Assembly: GCF_900112315.1 (NCBI RefSeq)
Contig: NZ_FOLL01000004.1
Coordinates: 124,001-188,000, forward strand
Direction: 5' to 3'
DNA length: 64,000 nucleotides
Source: Parapedobacter composti
Lineage (GTDB): Bacteria; Bacteroidota; Bacteroidia; Sphingobacteriales; Sphingobacteriaceae
Part shown: piece after piece, positions 16,226-25,860 of the stretch
Layout of the letters: each line of letters opens with the position of its first letter
Position numbering within the stretch: the first letter of the stretch is position 1
Notes under the pieces: generated by a model
What the model saw: the letters and a program-made list of their open reading frames with translations, nothing else
Told to the model about the DNA's origin: nothing
The model's database searches: none
Translations under genes and position numbers: made by a program

Positions 16226-18736
16226 ATGGCCGTAACGTTTAATCTTTCAGGCATAGACCTCCCCATTAACGCGGTTGTTCCTCAAGTTAGGCAGCAACTC
16301 AGCACGCATAATACACTTATTATCAGCACGCCTCCGGGTGCGGGAAAAAGCACCATTGTTCCCCTTGCATTGCTGGGAGAACCTTGGCTTGGGGGCAGGA
16401 AAATTATTATGCTTGAGCCGCGCCGGCTGGCGGCAAGCAGTATTGCGCACCGCATGGCGTCGCTGCTCGACGAAAAGGCCGGTGAAACCGTCGGGTACCG
16501 GGTCCGTTTTGAAAACCAGACGTCAGCCCGTACCCGTATTGAAGTGGTTACCGAAGGCATCCTTACCCGGATGCTTCATCATGATAATGCGCTGGAAGAT
16601 GTGGGCATCGTGATTTTCGATGAATTTCATGAACGGAGGCTGCATACCGACCTGTCGTTGGCGCTCTGCCGCGAGAGCCAGCAGGTGTTGCGTCCCGACC
16701 TGCGTCTGCTCATCATGTCGGCCACGCTGGATACCGGGCAACTTGCTGATCTCCTGGGAGCACCGGTGGTGGAAAGCCGGGGCCGTACTTATCCGGTTGA
16801 GATTATCCATACGGAAGATCCGGATCCCAAGGAAATGCCGCGGGAATGTGCCCGTACCATCGCCCGTGCCTTCCGGGAAAAGGCGGGCGACGTGCTGGCC
16901 TTTCTGCCGGGAGAGGCCGAGATCAGGCAATGCGCGCAACTGCTCCAGGAGGGCGGCATTCCGGCAGCCATCCACCCTTTATATGGGCAACTATCGCTTG
17001 CCGAGCAGCATGCGGCCATCCAACCGAACCGGCATGGACAACGGAAAATTGTGCTGGCTACCGCTATTGCAGAAACCAGTCTTACCATTGAAGGTATAGC
17101 TGTGGTAATCGATTGCGGATATACCCGCACCCCGGCGTTCGATCCCGCATCGGGCCTATCGCGCCTCAAGACCGTGCGTATTTCGCTGGATGCCGCAGAC
17201 CAGCGTGCAGGGCGCGCAGGACGGCTGGGGCCGGGTACCTGCTACCGTATGTGGACAATAGCTACCGAGCAGCGCATGGCCCCTTACCGCAAGCCTGAGG
17301 TACTGGAGGCAGACCTTACCGCGCTGCTGCTCGACATCGCCCGATGGGGTATTCAAGACCTGAAACAGCTGGACTGGCTTACTGTGCCGCCGCACACTGC
17401 GGTAATGCAGGCAACAGACCTGCTCCATGCGCTGGGTGCGCTGGCACAGCACCGCATTACCCCTCATGGCAGGGCCATACACGCATTGCCGTGCCATCCC
17501 CGCATTGCCCACATGCTGCTCACGAGTGTTCCGCTGAACCTGGCCGGCCTGGCTACGGATATCGCTGCCTTATTGGAAGAGCGCGATCCGCTGGGCCGCG
17601 AAGCGGGAATAGACCTCAACCAGCGCATCGAAGCACTGCGGAAACACCGGGTTTACGGAAAACAGGGCAAGCGGTTTGATAATATCGAGAAGATTGCCCG
17701 TTCCTACCGGAAATTGCTCGATATACCGGAAGAAAACGGACCGGTGGAACCCCGTCGCACAGGCATGCTGCTGGCATACGCTTACCCGGAGCGCATTGCT
17801 AAGGCTCGCAGCGGCGGAGATGGCACCTTCCAGCTCGCCAATGGAAAACGGGTTGCCGTGGCTTCGCACGATAGCCTGGCCCATGAGCCGTGGTTGGCCA
17901 TTGCTTTGCTTGATGCACGTGAAGGAATGGGAAAAGTATTTATGGCTTCGGCCGTTGATCCCAACGATTTGTCCGATTTCATCCGCGAGACGGACCGCGT
18001 CATATGGGATACCCGGAGAGGCGGCATCGTTGCGTCACGCGACCGCCGCATAGGCCATATCACCGTAGCATCGGCGCCGCTTGCGGCTGCCGACGAAGAA
18101 AGCGTTGTCCGGGCAATACACGAAGCTATCCGATCCGAAGGTGCCCAACTGCTGACCTTTGACGATGCAGTAGCGCAATGGCAGAACCGGGTGCTGAGCC
18201 TTCGCCGGTGGCGGCCGGACGAAGCTTGGCCCGACATATCCACAGACACCTTGCTCCGTACACCGGAGTTGTGGCTCACACCCTACCTTCAGGGTATCCG
18301 GAAGGTGGAGGAACTGAAGAAGCTGAATCTGGCAACCATCATGGCCCATAGCTTGGATTATGCGCAGCAACAGGCACTGGAGAAGCTGGCACCAACCACA
18401 CTGGAAGTTCCCAGCGGCTCGTTCATCAAACTAAGGTATCACCCAGGCGGAGAACCGCCCGTATTGGCGGTACGGCTTCAGGAAGTTTTCGGTCTTCTTG
18501 ACACCCCCCTTATCAATGGCGGGCGGACTGCCGTGGTACTCCATCTCCTCTCTCCCGGTTTTAAACCGGTTCAGGTGACGGCAGACCTCCGAAGCTTTTG
18601 GCAGACGGCCTATTTCGAAGTGCGTAAGGAACTCAAAAGGCGTTACCCTAAGCACGCCTGGCCCGAAGACCCCCTCGCTGCCACGGCTGTGCGCGGGGTG
18701 CCGAAACGATCAACGCCGCCCAAAGACGCATTGTGA
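16226..18736 (+). CDS. hrpB: ATP-dependent RNA helicase HrpB
   Basis: An 836-residue DEAH-box helicase of the HrpB type. Motif I 'STPPGAGKSTIVPLALL' is at about 35-50, 'LEPRRLAA' follows, motif II 'DEFHERRLHTDLSLAL' is near 131, 'MSATLD' near 165, and motif VI 'QRAGRAGRLGPG' near 330. The C-terminal part contains the HrpB-specific region with 'FIKLRYHPGGEPPVLAVRLQEVFGL' and 'LSPGFKPVQVTADLRSFW', which separates HrpB from HrpA. It acts on RNA in the cytoplasm; the substrate is not settled even in E. coli. The divergent neighbour is another large helicase-like ATPase. Confidence 0.94.
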   Translation: MAVTFNLSGIDLPINAVVPQVRQQLSTHNTLIISTPPGAGKSTIVPLALLGEPWLGGRKIIMLEPRRLAASSIAHRMASLLDEKAGETVGYRVRFENQTSARTRIEVVTEGILTRMLHHDNALEDVGIVIFDEFHERRLHTDLSLALCRESQQVLRPDLRLLIMSATLDTGQLADLLGAPVVESRGRTYPVEIIHTEDPDPKEMPRECARTIARAFREKAGDVLAFLPGEAEIRQCAQLLQEGGIPAAIHPLYGQLSLAEQHAAIQPNRHGQRKIVLATAIAETSLTIEGIAVVIDCGYTRTPAFDPASGLSRLKTVRISLDAADQRAGRAGRLGPGTCYRMWTIATEQRMAPYRKPEVLEADLTALLLDIARWGIQDLKQLDWLTVPPHTAVMQATDLLHALGALAQHRITPHGRAIHALPCHPRIAHMLLTSVPLNLAGLATDIAALLEERDPLGREAGIDLNQRIEALRKHRVYGKQGKRFDNIEKIARSYRKLLDIPEENGPVEPRRTGMLLAYAYPERIAKARSGGDGTFQLANGKRVAVASHDSLAHEPWLAIALLDAREGMGKVFMASAVDPNDLSDFIRETDRVIWDTRRGGIVASRDRRIGHITVASAPLAAADEESVVRAIHEAIRSEGAQLLTFDDAVAQWQNRVLSLRRWRPDEAWPDISTDTLLRTPELWLTPYLQGIRKVEELKKLNLATIMAHSLDYAQQQALEKLAPTTLEVPSGSFIKLRYHPGGEPPVLAVRLQEVFGLLDTPLINGGRTAVVLHLLSPGFKPVQVTADLRSFWQTAYFEVRKELKRRYPKHAWPEDPLAATAVRGVPKRSTPPKDAL

Positions 18737-18763
18737 TAGAGCGGCTGTTATTTCTATTTTTCT

Positions 18764-18771
18764 TAAATTTG
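18764..18771 (+). promoter_or_regulatory. -7 element TAAATTTG of the M3 peptidase gene
   Basis: A match to TAnnTTTG 26 bases upstream of the ATG at 18798. The surrounding 40 bp are AT-rich, and no clear -33 TTG is present. Confidence 0.4.
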
Positions 18772-18797
18772 GCCGTACTGAGAAATTTAACGACCCC

Positions 18798-20819
18798 ATG
18801 GAAAATCCCTTGTTGAAACCCTTTGACACACCGTTTGACAGCGTACCCTTCCACCGCATAAAACCCGAACATTTCAAGCCGGCCATCCTGCATTTGATTG
18901 AAGCGGCAAAAAAGGAAATCGATGCGATAGTACACCAGCCCGCCGCGGCAGATTTTGCCAATACCATCGCAGCGCTGGAACATGCTGGCAAACAGCTGAA
19001 CATCGCATCCGCTACGTTTTTCAATCTGGATGCTGCGGAGACGAACGACGAAATCCAACAGCTTGCACAGGAACTATCGCCCTTGCTGGCTGAATACAGC
19101 AATGATATTATGCTCAATGAAGCGCTGTTCCAACGGGTAAAGCAGGTGCATGACGAGGCGGACGAATCAGCGTTGTCTGCCGAGGAAGTGCGGTTGCTGG
19201 ACAAGACGTATAAGGGATTTGTGCGCAACGGCGCATTGCTATCGGCTGAAGACAAAGAACAGTTGCGGGATATTGATAAGCAACTGGCTACGTTGACCAC
19301 AAAATTCGCGCAAAACGTGTTGCAGGAAACCAACGCGTACCAGCTCCAACTGACCGACCAAGGCCAGTTGGCCGGGCTGCCGGACTCTGTTGTGGCTGCG
19401 GCCAGGGCCGAAGCCGAAAAACGGCAACTTGATGGCTGGGTGTTTACGCTCCATTTTCCCAGTTTCGTGCCATTCATGAAATATGCAGCAAACCGCGAAC
19501 TGCGCAGGGAGCTTTATATGGCATCAACTACGCGGGCCTTGAAACCGAATGAATATAATAACGAAGGGATTATACGGGAAATCGTGAAACTTCGGGAACG
19601 CCGCGCAAAGCTGCTGGGCTTCGGTACGCATGCTGATTTTGTATTGCAGGAACGCATGGCTGCCTCCCCGGCCATCGTGGCGAGTTTTCTGGATGACCTG
19701 CTCCGGAAAGCCAAGCCCTACGCCACAGGCGAGATCGCTAAACTCCAAGCGTTAGCCGAAAAAGACGGTATCGCTCCCCTTATGCCCTATGACCATGCAT
19801 ATTACGCAGAAAAATTGCGGGAAGCCACATTCCGGCTTTCCGACGAAACACTGAAACCCTATTTCCCGCTGCCGCAGGTGCTTGAAGCCGCCTTCGATGC
19901 CGCAAGCCGGCTTTATGGCCTCGTATTCGAGCTGCGTACGGACATTCCGACGTACCATCCGGAGGTAACCGTATATGAAGTACTGGAGAATGGCGAGCAC
20001 AAAGCCCTGTTGTATACCGACTGGCATCCGCGGGAAGGCAAACGCGCCGGTGCATGGATGACCGCCTTCCGTGGGCAGTGGAAAGAAGATGGCCGGCAGG
20101 TGCGGCCGCATATCTCCATTGTATGCAATTTCTCCCGTCCGACGGGCGACACCCCGTCTCTGCTCACGTTCAACGAAGTGACTACGCTTTTCCATGAATT
20201 TGGCCACGCCCTGCACGGCATGCTGGCCGATACGGTGTTCGAGAGCCTGTCGGGCACCAACGTATACTGGGATTTTGTGGAACTGCCCTCGCAATTTATG
20301 GAGAACTATTGTTACGAAAAGGAATTTCTGCAATCGTTCGCCCACCACTACCAAACCGGAGAACCGCTGCCCGACGAAGAGATTGACAAGATTGTGGCCG
20401 CGGCGAATTTCATGGAAGGTTACCAGACCATGCGCCAATTAGGTTTTGGCCTTTTAGATATGGCTTACCATACCGGAAGGTTAAAGGGAGACCTGCCTAT
20501 TGAGCAATTCGAGAAAGAAACCATCAAGGAGACCTTGCTCTATCCCGACGTGCCGGGTACGGCGCAGAGCCCTTCATTCTCGCATATTTTCGCGGGAGGC
20601 TACTCCGCTGGGTATTATTCGTACAAGTGGGCGGAAGTGCTGGACGCCGACGCGTTTGCCTATTTCAGGGAAACGGGAATATTCAATGCCGATACCGCCG
20701 CTAAATTCAAGGCACTTCTGGCCAGCGGCGGAACCGTGGATCCCATGGAATTGTATATCCGCTTCAGGGGACGGAAACCGGAACCTGATGCGCTGCTCAA
20801 ACGTGCCGGACTGCTGTAG
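18798..20819 (+). CDS. M3-family oligopeptidase (Dcp/OpdA type)
   Basis: A 673-residue zinc metallopeptidase of family M3. It cleaves short peptides; the length and N-terminus ('NPLLKPFDTPFDSVPFHRIKPEHF') fit the dipeptidyl-carboxypeptidase/oligopeptidase A group. The zinc site is 'FHEFGHALHG' near residue 467 (HExxH), with the third ligand in the downstream 'YWDFVELPSQFMENY'. There is no signal peptide, so it is probably cytoplasmic and recycles peptides, unlike some Dcp relatives. It has its own putative promoter and is convergent with the susD gene beyond a strong leftward terminator. Confidence 0.92.
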   Translation: MENPLLKPFDTPFDSVPFHRIKPEHFKPAILHLIEAAKKEIDAIVHQPAAADFANTIAALEHAGKQLNIASATFFNLDAAETNDEIQQLAQELSPLLAEYSNDIMLNEALFQRVKQVHDEADESALSAEEVRLLDKTYKGFVRNGALLSAEDKEQLRDIDKQLATLTTKFAQNVLQETNAYQLQLTDQGQLAGLPDSVVAAARAEAEKRQLDGWVFTLHFPSFVPFMKYAANRELRRELYMASTTRALKPNEYNNEGIIREIVKLRERRAKLLGFGTHADFVLQERMAASPAIVASFLDDLLRKAKPYATGEIAKLQALAEKDGIAPLMPYDHAYYAEKLREATFRLSDETLKPYFPLPQVLEAAFDAASRLYGLVFELRTDIPTYHPEVTVYEVLENGEHKALLYTDWHPREGKRAGAWMTAFRGQWKEDGRQVRPHISIVCNFSRPTGDTPSLLTFNEVTTLFHEFGHALHGMLADTVFESLSGTNVYWDFVELPSQFMENYCYEKEFLQSFAHHYQTGEPLPDEEIDKIVAAANFMEGYQTMRQLGFGLLDMAYHTGRLKGDLPIEQFEKETIKETLLYPDVPGTAQSPSFSHIFAGGYSAGYYSYKWAEVLDADAFAYFRETGIFNADTAAKFKALLASGGTVDPMELYIRFRGRKPEPDALLKRAGLL

Positions 20820-20847
20820 TCCGCATTGGCACGCACGTATCCCTATC

Positions 20848-20883
20848 AAAAAAAAGGCCGGCATTTACGTATAAGTGCCGGCC
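20848..20883 (-). terminator. Intrinsic terminator of the susCD operon
   Basis: GGCCGGCA (20856-20863) pairs perfectly with TGCCGGCC (20876-20883) around a 12-base loop. Read leftward it is followed by eight T (20848-20855). It lies 33 bp past the susD stop. The M3 peptidase gene would read into the stem too, but has no T-run on its side. Confidence 0.85.
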
Positions 20884-20915
20884 ATTGCATGTCAAAAAAC
20901 GTTTACCATTAATAC

Positions 20916-22517
20916 CTAATACCCTGGATTCTGTTCCAGTGCGGGCTCTACCTTTAACACCAGCTCATGGAACGGCCACAAGTAATTATGCGATGCAAAC
21001 GAGCGATCTTCGATGTGGAGCGACTGCAACTGTCCGTTGACCTCGCGGGTATGGCCTAACGCTGGCTGGTTCAATACCCTTTCGGCGATGCGCCAACGGA
21101 TGATATCGTCATACCGAAGGCCTTCACCGGCAAACTCTACCCGGCGTTCGTTACGGATAAGGTCGATCCATTGTTGCTGCGTATATGCGCTGTATTGCGG
21201 CAGGGTTACGTTGGCATAAGCCATATCCAGCCCGGCCCGTTCCCTTACCTGATTGATACAGCTTTTGGCCAGGTCATCTACGTCATTCTGCATAATCTTC
21301 GCCTCCGCATAGGTAAGCAGCACTTCGGCATAACGCAGCAGACCATAGGTGAGGTTGCCATTGCGAAAAGCATCTGCTTCCGAAACGAACTTGCGGAACC
21401 AATAACCGGACTTACTGGCCCGCTGGTTCTGATAATACATGGGGTTGCCCGGAGAGTAGACATCGATCTCCTCGCCATAGAAAATATCGCCATGGCCCAT
21501 GATGCTCGCCTCATAGCGCGGGTCGCGGTTCAACTTGGGGTTCAGTTCATATTCCCGTTTGGTATGCAAAGGACATTGGTCAATTGGCCTTCCCTGTGCG
21601 GTCCAGTAGGCATCCACCAAGCTTTTCAGCGGCACGTTATAGGATTCGCCCCGGCCCGTACGGAAATGCGGTCCCAGATCCCTGAACGAGTGGGTAACGT
21701 TGGTACCCACTGACTCCAGGTTCTGGTGGATGATAAACTCCCTGTTATTTGCATGCCCTTCGTACTGGAAAAGATCGCGGTAATTAGGATACAATTCGTA
21801 TTTACGGCTGTCCATGATTTCCCGGGCTAACCGTGCGGCCAGCTCCCAGCGTTCGTAGTACAGTGCGTAGCGCATAACCAATGCCTTGAAGGAATACCGG
21901 TTGAACATGTACTTGTCTGTCGTATACTCGTCCGGCGGCAACCGGTTGGCGATGTCATCTGACATCTGAAAGAGCTGTTCCAGGATTTCCTCTTTGGGGA
22001 CTGGCGGCGATTTGGCCTCTTCGATGGTCGCCGGCGTCAACAGGAAGGGAATATCGCCCCAACGGGAAACCATCTCAAAATAATGCCATACCCGTAATCC
22101 CTCCAATATCGCCTTGTACCGCTGCCGGATGGCTTCATCTTCCACATACGGCACGTCTATATTAGCCAGATAGGTGTTTATCCGGCCTACATGCTTCATC
22201 TGCAGCGTATAATAGTACTCAAAAGCACGGGTATTGCTGTTCATTGTACCATTAGCGATACGCAGGTGGTGATCGCCGTCTACACGGGCGTAAGCATTGT
22301 CGCTCCGTCCATCTTTCATGTAAAACAATAACCTGCGGTTATCACGCGGGGTGAAGTAATCCAGGTAGGAGCTATACGTCACCCGCTGCAGGTCTGCCTC
22401 GGTATTAAAGAACTCTTGAAACGTAGTGGCCGTAGGATCGCGTTTATCCAGGAATTTTTCGCACCCGGTAAATCCCGCCAATAGTAAGGGGATCAGATAT
22501 AAAACTCGTCTCTTCAT
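20916..22517 (-). CDS. RagB/SusD-family outer-membrane nutrient-binding lipoprotein
   Basis: A 533-residue lipoprotein. The signal peptide ends in the lipobox 'LAGFTGC' with Cys19, followed by 'EKFLDKRDPT', typical of SusD. The C-terminal part has 'LTYGLLRYAEVLLTYAEAKI' and 'RNERRVEFAGEGLRYDDIIRW', the most conserved SusD segments. It forms the lid of the SusC transporter encoded 16 bp upstream and binds the ligand at the cell surface. No glycoside hydrolase or peptidase gene follows before the terminator, so the substrate (glycan, peptide or other) cannot be inferred from neighbours. Confidence 0.94.
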   Translation of the reverse strand: MKRRVLYLIPLLLAGFTGCEKFLDKRDPTATTFQEFFNTEADLQRVTYSSYLDYFTPRDNRRLLFYMKDGRSDNAYARVDGDHHLRIANGTMNSNTRAFEYYYTLQMKHVGRINTYLANIDVPYVEDEAIRQRYKAILEGLRVWHYFEMVSRWGDIPFLLTPATIEEAKSPPVPKEEILEQLFQMSDDIANRLPPDEYTTDKYMFNRYSFKALVMRYALYYERWELAARLAREIMDSRKYELYPNYRDLFQYEGHANNREFIIHQNLESVGTNVTHSFRDLGPHFRTGRGESYNVPLKSLVDAYWTAQGRPIDQCPLHTKREYELNPKLNRDPRYEASIMGHGDIFYGEEIDVYSPGNPMYYQNQRASKSGYWFRKFVSEADAFRNGNLTYGLLRYAEVLLTYAEAKIMQNDVDDLAKSCINQVRERAGLDMAYANVTLPQYSAYTQQQWIDLIRNERRVEFAGEGLRYDDIIRWRIAERVLNQPALGHTREVNGQLQSLHIEDRSFASHNYLWPFHELVLKVEPALEQNPGY

Positions 22518-22533
22518 TGCTTTGTGCTTTCGA

Positions 22534-25500
22534 TTACAATATTGTTGCCTTTATTCCTAAACTGTAGCTTGCCATGCGTGGATACGCACCGTTACCGGTA
22601 AACCGGTCATCACGTTCGGGCTCCAGCCCCTCCCACCTCGTGAAGGTCAGCGCATCCTGCGCATTCAGGTAAAACCGAACGTTCCGGATGCTGCCCCCGA
22701 TGTTTGGGATGGTATAACCGATTTGCAGGGTTTTCACCCGGAAATAAGCAGCGTTGCTCAACCAGACATCGCTCAGCACCGCATTGGAACTGGCCCCCGT
22801 CCATACCCTGGGAAAGCGGCTGTTCGGATTGTCGGGTGTCCAGCGGTTTTCCATGTACTCCTGCCGCGGCGTGCCTAAACTGTTGTTGGTGCCGTCCATC
22901 AGCACCGGGTAGCCTTCCATGCCGCGGAGGCGTTGCATGCGTTTGCCAACGCCTTGACCAAGCATGCTGAAATCCCAGCGCTTGTAGCGCAAGTCCAGTG
23001 TAACCGAATAATTCATATGCGGGAATGGATCCCCCAGGTTCACCCGGTCGAGTTCATTGATGATGCCGTCGCCATTTTGATCCACATAGCGAATATCTCC
23101 GGGAAGGGTATTCGGCAGCTTGGCTGTGGTAGCATCCACTTCTTCCTGCGTCTGGAAATAGCCGTTGCTCTGATAGCCGTAATAGTTATCAATTGCGATG
23201 CCCCTGTACCATATCTTGTCTGCGTTATCCTTGAAGACAAGCGAGTCGCCAGCAGAATAGCCTGCTCTGAGTACCCGGTTCTGGTTGTCAAACAGCATTC
23301 CGCCTACAGCATAGGTAACATTACCCACCTTGTCACTCCAGCGGGCGGCGATTTCCCACCCTTTATTTTCCACTTCTCCGATATTGACGGATGATTCCAA
23401 AACATTCGCACCTGTCAACGGTGGTACTGGAAAACTTTCATAAATTAAATCGTATGAATGTTTTCTGTATATTTCTGCCGTGACATTCAGCCGGTTATCC
23501 AGGGCCGTAACATCCATACCGACGTTCCATTGTTTTTGCTTTTCCCAGCTAAACTCGGGGTTCGGCACACGCATCACCCATCCCCAGTTGTTCACCACTT
23601 CCTGCCACAGGTAAGGGGCTACGTCTTCGTTACCTATCAAACCATAAGAAAAGCGGAATTTCAGGTTATTGATTGCGCCGCTTTCGCGAAGGCCGGCCAT
23701 AAAATTTTCATTGTGTGCGTTCCATGCCAGTGCCGCTGAAGGGAAGAAGCCCCACCGGTGTCCCGGAGCGAATTTGCTGCTTCCATCGGATCGGGCCGTC
23801 ACTTCCAGGAGATACCGTTCGTCAAACGCATAATTCAGCTTACCGAAAAACGAAGCTTTGTTGATTTCGCGGTAATCGGTAAAATTATAGGTCATTACTT
23901 CCGTTCCCGCAATCAGGTACAGCTTATCCTTGTCTTTCCGGAGCGGCTGCTCGTAATTGATGTTGGCACGCGCAGTCAGCTGGCTTTCACTGACGCCCTG
24001 ATCGGCCCCTACGCTGTTGGCCCATATCTCTGTGGGCTTGCCGTCACCGTCATAAAAACGGAATGTCTCCCTCTTTTGCTTCCATGCCGATTTGTTAATC
24101 ATGTATGACACGTTACCGTCAAGGGAAAAATTCGGCGTGATGAAGTAACGCGGACGCAGGTTAATGGTGCTTCTGTCGTGCACATTATTACGTACGCCGC
24201 CGTGGAGAATGGACGCAATGGGATTAAGATTATTATGCAGGATGTAATGGTTCTCCCGGTCACTGTCGTAAAAAATCTGCTGTGTGGGGTTCATCTTCCA
24301 GGCATCTTCGTACAGGCCGTTTCCGTTGGTATTGGCCATTAAGCGGTCTACCTGTAAGCGATGAGCATAAAAGTCTGCCAAAAGGATAAACTTATCCGCC
24401 ATGTTGATGTTCGTATTGAACCGGGCACTGAACTTTTCTGCCCCTTCTCCGTGGTTCAAGCCATTATCGGTCAGGTACCCCAGCATCAGGTTGAATGCAC
24501 CGACACCGCCACCCCCTGAAATGCTGGCTGTGGTATTGTGTGAATGAGCCCTGCGTTGCATCACCGCATCAAGCCAGTTTACCGACGGTAACTCGCCGCT
24601 TTCAGCCTTTGCGATATCGTCATCTGAAAACAAGAGCGACTGCCCTTGCATTCCGCGGGCCTCGTTGTTGAGCCGCATGTAATCCGCAGCGCCCACAAAA
24701 TTAGGCTGATCTATCGGGTTGCTCACAGCTGTCCATGAGTGAAGGTCTACTTTGAACTGCCCGGTCTCGCCGCGTTTGGTTTCAATGATGATTACGCCGT
24801 TAGCGCCCCGGGAACCGTAAAGCGAGGCCGAAGCAGCGTCTTTCAACACAGTGATACTTTTAATCTGGTTAGGGTCAATGTCGGTGAGCGATTGTTCCAT
24901 ACCGTCTACGATAACCAGCGGGGCCTGGCTCTGCAGGGTGCTGACGCCGCGGATGGAGATGGTTCCCGGCACACTGCCGGGCAGGTTGCTTCCCTGCATC
25001 ATGGTAACGCCCGGCAGCGTACCACTGAATGCTTCTTCCAGTTTAAAAATAGGCCGGTTAACGACCCTTTCCATATCGATCTCTGCCACGGACGAAGCCA
25101 AGTGCCGCCGCTCGATGGTGCTGTATCCGGTTACGACCACTTCTTCCAAGCCCGTGGTCTCCTGCCGTAACACCACGTCAACCCTGGTTCGGTTCTGCGT
25201 GTTTATTTCAACCGTTTGAAATCCCATCAAACTGAAAATCAACGTAGATTCTTCATTGATGACAATCTGGTAGTTGCCTTTACTGTCGGTAATGGCACCG
25301 ACCGTAGACCCTTTTACCAATACGTTCACTGAAGCAAGCGGAGTACCGTCTTCGTCCGTAACCGTCCCCTGTATGGTCCGCTGCTGGACCTCTTCCCGGG
25401 CTTTTATCGTGATTTGATTGCCGGTGATCACATAATCCAGCTGTTCCTTGGCCAGCACCTTCTTGAGTAACCGGTGAAGGTTTTCGTTCCGGGCCGACAC

Positions 25501-25797
25501 GTTTACTGTTTTGTGTTTAACTAATTTATCTTGATAAAAGAAAATATAATCGCTTTGCTGCTCTATTTCCTTGAACAAATCGGTAAGATTACCGTTTTTT
25601 ATGTCGATATTGATATGTTGCGAATACGTTTCAGCGTGAACGGAAACCATGCCTACAATCAAAAGAAAAGCGACAATTTTGAACATTAGAACCGTTTTTT
25701 TGAGAAAACCATAGCCTATGCCGCCACGGGATGGCAGGGATTGCCAGGCATAAAAATATTTCATACCTTTGTTAATCGTTATAAGTTTATACATCAA
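22534..25797 (-). CDS. SusC/RagA-family TonB-dependent outer-membrane transporter with STN domain
   Basis: A 1087-residue TonB-dependent receptor. After the signal sequence (about residues 35-56, 'MFKIVAFLLIVGMVSVHAE') comes an STN (secretin/TonB N-terminal) domain at 60-130, which in FecA-type receptors contacts the anti-sigma factor. A carboxypeptidase-regulatory-like domain follows (140-215, 'IQGTVTDEDGTPLASVNVLVKG'), then the TonB box region, the plug with 'VVVTGYSTIERRHLASSV' and 'IKSITVLKDAASASLYGSRGANGVIIIETK', and the barrel ending 'YSLGIKATIL'. The STN domain fits the FecR and sigma genes upstream. Alternative starts at 25794 and 25764 are possible; the leading residues before the hydrophobic stretch are unusually long. 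Confidence 0.93.
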   Translation of the reverse strand: MMYKLITINKGMKYFYAWQSLPSRGGIGYGFLKKTVLMFKIVAFLLIVGMVSVHAETYSQHINIDIKNGNLTDLFKEIEQQSDYIFFYQDKLVKHKTVNVSARNENLHRLLKKVLAKEQLDYVITGNQITIKAREEVQQRTIQGTVTDEDGTPLASVNVLVKGSTVGAITDSKGNYQIVINEESTLIFSLMGFQTVEINTQNRTRVDVVLRQETTGLEEVVVTGYSTIERRHLASSVAEIDMERVVNRPIFKLEEAFSGTLPGVTMMQGSNLPGSVPGTISIRGVSTLQSQAPLVIVDGMEQSLTDIDPNQIKSITVLKDAASASLYGSRGANGVIIIETKRGETGQFKVDLHSWTAVSNPIDQPNFVGAADYMRLNNEARGMQGQSLLFSDDDIAKAESGELPSVNWLDAVMQRRAHSHNTTASISGGGGVGAFNLMLGYLTDNGLNHGEGAEKFSARFNTNINMADKFILLADFYAHRLQVDRLMANTNGNGLYEDAWKMNPTQQIFYDSDRENHYILHNNLNPIASILHGGVRNNVHDRSTINLRPRYFITPNFSLDGNVSYMINKSAWKQKRETFRFYDGDGKPTEIWANSVGADQGVSESQLTARANINYEQPLRKDKDKLYLIAGTEVMTYNFTDYREINKASFFGKLNYAFDERYLLEVTARSDGSSKFAPGHRWGFFPSAALAWNAHNENFMAGLRESGAINNLKFRFSYGLIGNEDVAPYLWQEVVNNWGWVMRVPNPEFSWEKQKQWNVGMDVTALDNRLNVTAEIYRKHSYDLIYESFPVPPLTGANVLESSVNIGEVENKGWEIAARWSDKVGNVTYAVGGMLFDNQNRVLRAGYSAGDSLVFKDNADKIWYRGIAIDNYYGYQSNGYFQTQEEVDATTAKLPNTLPGDIRYVDQNGDGIINELDRVNLGDPFPHMNYSVTLDLRYKRWDFSMLGQGVGKRMQRLRGMEGYPVLMDGTNNSLGTPRQEYMENRWTPDNPNSRFPRVWTGASSNAVLSDVWLSNAAYFRVKTLQIGYTIPNIGGSIRNVRFYLNAQDALTFTRWEGLEPERDDRFTGNGAYPRMASYSLGIKATIL

Positions 25798-25814
25798 TTA
25801 ATTAATTAACGTGA

Positions 25815-25844
25815 AACGGGTGGATGTGCCAGCATCTGCCCGTT
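25815..25844 (-). other. Intercistronic hairpin between fecR-like and susC-like genes
   Basis: Read leftward, a stem of 6 bp (AACGGG with CCCGTT), a 2x2 internal loop and 4 more bp (GATG with CATC) close on a 6-base loop. It lies 17 bp after the FecR stop and 17 bp before the SusC start. No T-run follows at once, so it looks more like an mRNA processing or attenuation structure than a full terminator. Confidence 0.4.
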
Positions 25845-25860
25845 ACTGATCATTATCTGA

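Noticed and set aside
25750..25775. TACCTTTG on the + strand near the SusC start
   Set aside because: It lies in coding DNA on the wrong strand for susC, and no rightward gene follows.
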